Assembly (NCBI RefSeq): GCF_023716925.1
Contig: NZ_JAMQQG010000021.1
Location: 1-35,565 of the forward strand
Direction of reading: 5' to 3'
DNA from: Frankia sp. R82
GTDB lineage: Bacteria; Actinomycetota; Actinomycetes; Frankiales; Frankiaceae
DNA length: 35,565 bases
Part shown: positions 35,001-35,565 of the stretch, in pieces
How the letters are laid out: every line of letters starts with the position of its first letter
Numbering within the stretch: position 1 is the stretch's first letter
Translations under genes and position numbers: made by a program
The notes under the pieces: model-generated
Seen by the model: the letters and a program-made list of their open reading frames with translations, nothing else
Told to the model about the DNA's origin: nothing
Databases searched by the model: none

Positions 35001-35565
35001 TCCGCTCCCGGTGGACGGACGTCGACCTCACCGACACCGACCTCACCGGGGCCGATTTCACCGGCGCCCGGTTCACCGACGTCGACCTCCTGGTCGCCAA
35101 GTCACTGGCCGACACCCGGTGGACCGGGGCACTGCTGCTCGGCGGGCACGCTCCGCAGCTCCCATCGCTGGAAGCCATCGCCTTCGCTCGCCAGGCACCG
35201 GCCCAACCGATGATCGCGCCACCGATCAGCATGGTCCAAGCGGTCGCCTTCTCTCCGGATGGGCTGCTTCTCGCCATCTGCAGCGAATCCGCAGTTCTGA
35301 TCGCTGACGCTCAGGACGGCCCGCTGCTGCGGGTTTTCACCGGCCACACCGGCACCGTCTATGCGGTGGCGTTCTCCCCCGACGGCCACACCCTCGCCAC
35401 CGGCGCCGACGATGGCACGGTGCGACTGTGGGACACCGGCAGCGGACAGACCCACACCACCCTCACCGGCCACACCAGCACCGTCTGGGCGGTGGCGTTC
35501 TCCCCCGACGGCCACACCCTCGCCACCGGCGCCGACGATGGCACCGTGCGGCTGTGGGACACCGG
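32054..35565 (+). CDS. TIR-NACHT-pentapeptide-WD40 protein, 3' end outside the window
   Basis: The frame is open from 32006 to the right edge (at least 1,170 residues). GTG 32054 is the only usual start codon before the first domain, but no ribosome binding site is seen. Residues about 11-187 form a TIR domain (HDFLVCYADNADD, VVVVLSQAFV, RLLPVRVDDCTPDGLL, YIDLAGL). About 280-430 is an unassigned alpha/beta region. A NACHT NTPase follows: Walker A GNAGRGKT (468-475), Walker B LLFDGYDEL (540-548), VVVTSRSEHF, and the FIHASVMEYLVAEH segment typical of the end of NACHT modules. About 913-1020 are pentapeptide repeats (A(D/N)LxG type). From about 1060 WD40 repeats begin (VAFSPDG, DGTVRLWDT). This is a STAND-type architecture: C-terminal repeats usually sense, NTP binding switches oligomerisation, and the TIR is the effector or adaptor. 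A role in defence or signalling is inferred; the ligand is unknown. Confidence 0.9.
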   Translation, partial: MRDDPGALRHHDFLVCYADNADDRQWAAWIAWTLRTFVRPPIQSASGTSAQPGSTPNDTASENPVSEDGASQPGGMFDVFLDEWENVAGTNVVQRMDGAMRRAKRVVVVLSQAFVAQSSPDASPGTSLAPLWSAWQQDPQGTERRLLPVRVDDCTPDGLLRPLQYIDLAGLTRDEAISRLRSEIHATLDGHRRPRSEPLYPGPPAPRSPDLPAPPFPGPSRKDSLGNADITAGHEATGPQSTTNRSGAALPDVSHLVGPRFDTELGDGIRRGDAAGRHAPMVRLEEITRLRFPRAQVQLIPADAQSPAHLWIQERDPVGRTVKGVVLSGEQQISTGTLNEIAKSVRHRYPAGPADPTGPWILVVCPGNQVADEALRRHAAGLSMAVQSLIEYEMLMDLREYVARQTDVLKRDRLYPPALYVRQRMTRIGAPRRALDTDGLQPPTTDDALDEVLSWLSIDGPRFALLLGNAGRGKTFLMHELARVLPDRLPHLTPMLLELRDLDKTHNLDQLVASHLAGADEVRFDLDAFHYLLRQGRIALLFDGYDELAVRISYARAAEHLATLLNAAEGNAKVVVTSRSEHFLSDQGARTALGSSVERITGSRLARMEGFTQEQIEHFLIQRYRAEHSSAAKSRPSDAELDRLARADARQTLDLLAELESLAELAANPRMLSFIVGLGTKRLRAALRGQGDVTRAQLYREIVQAWLEYETRRAAQAEETPSMTFAQRRAAATKLALALWRSTEPTIGPDQLEETAVAVLATMGDQRGFDEATAAQLLGSGTLLIRDPAGRFSFIHASVMEYLVAEHTAAMLREDKEQGRWPVPQDQQRRWRDRFARQRNHGQPPTQTMQLLGQATLSAQTADFLVDLLDADVASELPSVLLSHLSATELARTNAVVLARVTETRLKRPARLSHAQLARQDLSGQDLSEQDLRGADLRGANLADSRLRGTDLTGADLTGATLSRAELHHACLAGAILADITALRSRWTDVDLTDTDLTGADFTGARFTDVDLLVAKSLADTRWTGALLLGGHAPQLPSLEAIAFARQAPAQPMIAPPISMVQAVAFSPDGLLLAICSESAVLIADAQDGPLLRVFTGHTGTVYAVAFSPDGHTLATGADDGTVRLWDTGSGQTHTTLTGHTSTVWAVAFSPDGHTLATGADDGTVRLWDT
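35339..35565 (+). repeat. Near-identical 126-bp WD40 repeat units, continuing past the window
   Basis: A unit starts at 35339 and the next at 35465. Over the 101 bases of the second unit that are visible I count 5 differences from the first, two of them silent. The array is probably longer to the right. Confidence 0.9.

Overview
The window is very GC-rich DNA with long antisense shadow frames, GTG starts and strong GGAGG-type ribosome binding sites. This points to an actinomycete chromosome. The gene families (orphan branched-chain amino-acid-type binding lipoproteins, a TIR/NACHT/WD40 giant, a YdeP-type formate dehydrogenase with FdhD, and SRPBCC and SnoaL proteins) fit a Frankia-like genus, but the genus is an inference. 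I see no rRNA, tRNA, CRISPR array or insertion-sequence transposase.

Layout. 1-4827: 3' part of a giant fibronectin-III-type protein whose start lies left of the window. 5192-8216: two paralogous binding lipoproteins on the plus strand. 8283-11961: a SnoaL-like protein, an ABC exporter half-transporter and a DUF72 protein, all plus strand. 11997-12393: a decayed, frameshifted third copy of the binding-protein family. 12380-16892 (minus): a GH27 alpha-galactosidase, an FAD oxidoreductase and a carotenoid cleavage oxygenase. An SRPBCC protein (17130-17741) is divergent from the last. 18274-20726 (minus): a PLP-dependent amino-acid decarboxylase broken by one in-frame TGA, translationally coupled to a GNAT acetyltransferase. 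20833-22083 (minus): another binding lipoprotein, divergent from a NUDIX hydrolase (22593-23048). 23106-23663 (minus): an AAC(6')-like GNAT. 24338-31781 (minus): a flavodoxin-like protein, a CYTH-CHAD protein, FdhD, a YdeP-type molybdopterin oxidoreductase and a CitE-like CoA ester lyase. From 32054 to the right edge (plus): a multidomain TIR-NACHT-pentapeptide-WD40 protein that runs out of the window.

How genes may work together. FdhD and the molybdopterin enzyme overlap and form a functional pair (sulfuration of the Mo cofactor). The decarboxylase/GNAT pair overlaps by ATGA and looks like an amine-forming and amine-acylating module, now apparently disrupted. The carotenoid oxygenase and FAD enzyme lie 97 bp apart on the same strand and may process an apocarotenoid. 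The four binding-protein copies have no permease or ATPase genes beside them.

The strongest candidate for an unusual system is the TIR-NACHT-pentapeptide-WD40 protein. It has the build of a STAND-type sensor (sensor repeats, NTPase switch, effector), but the TIR position where a catalytic glutamate is expected appears to be leucine. A second theme is a set of short tandem arrays, mostly 15 or 18 bp units, scattered through unrelated genes and one intergenic region.
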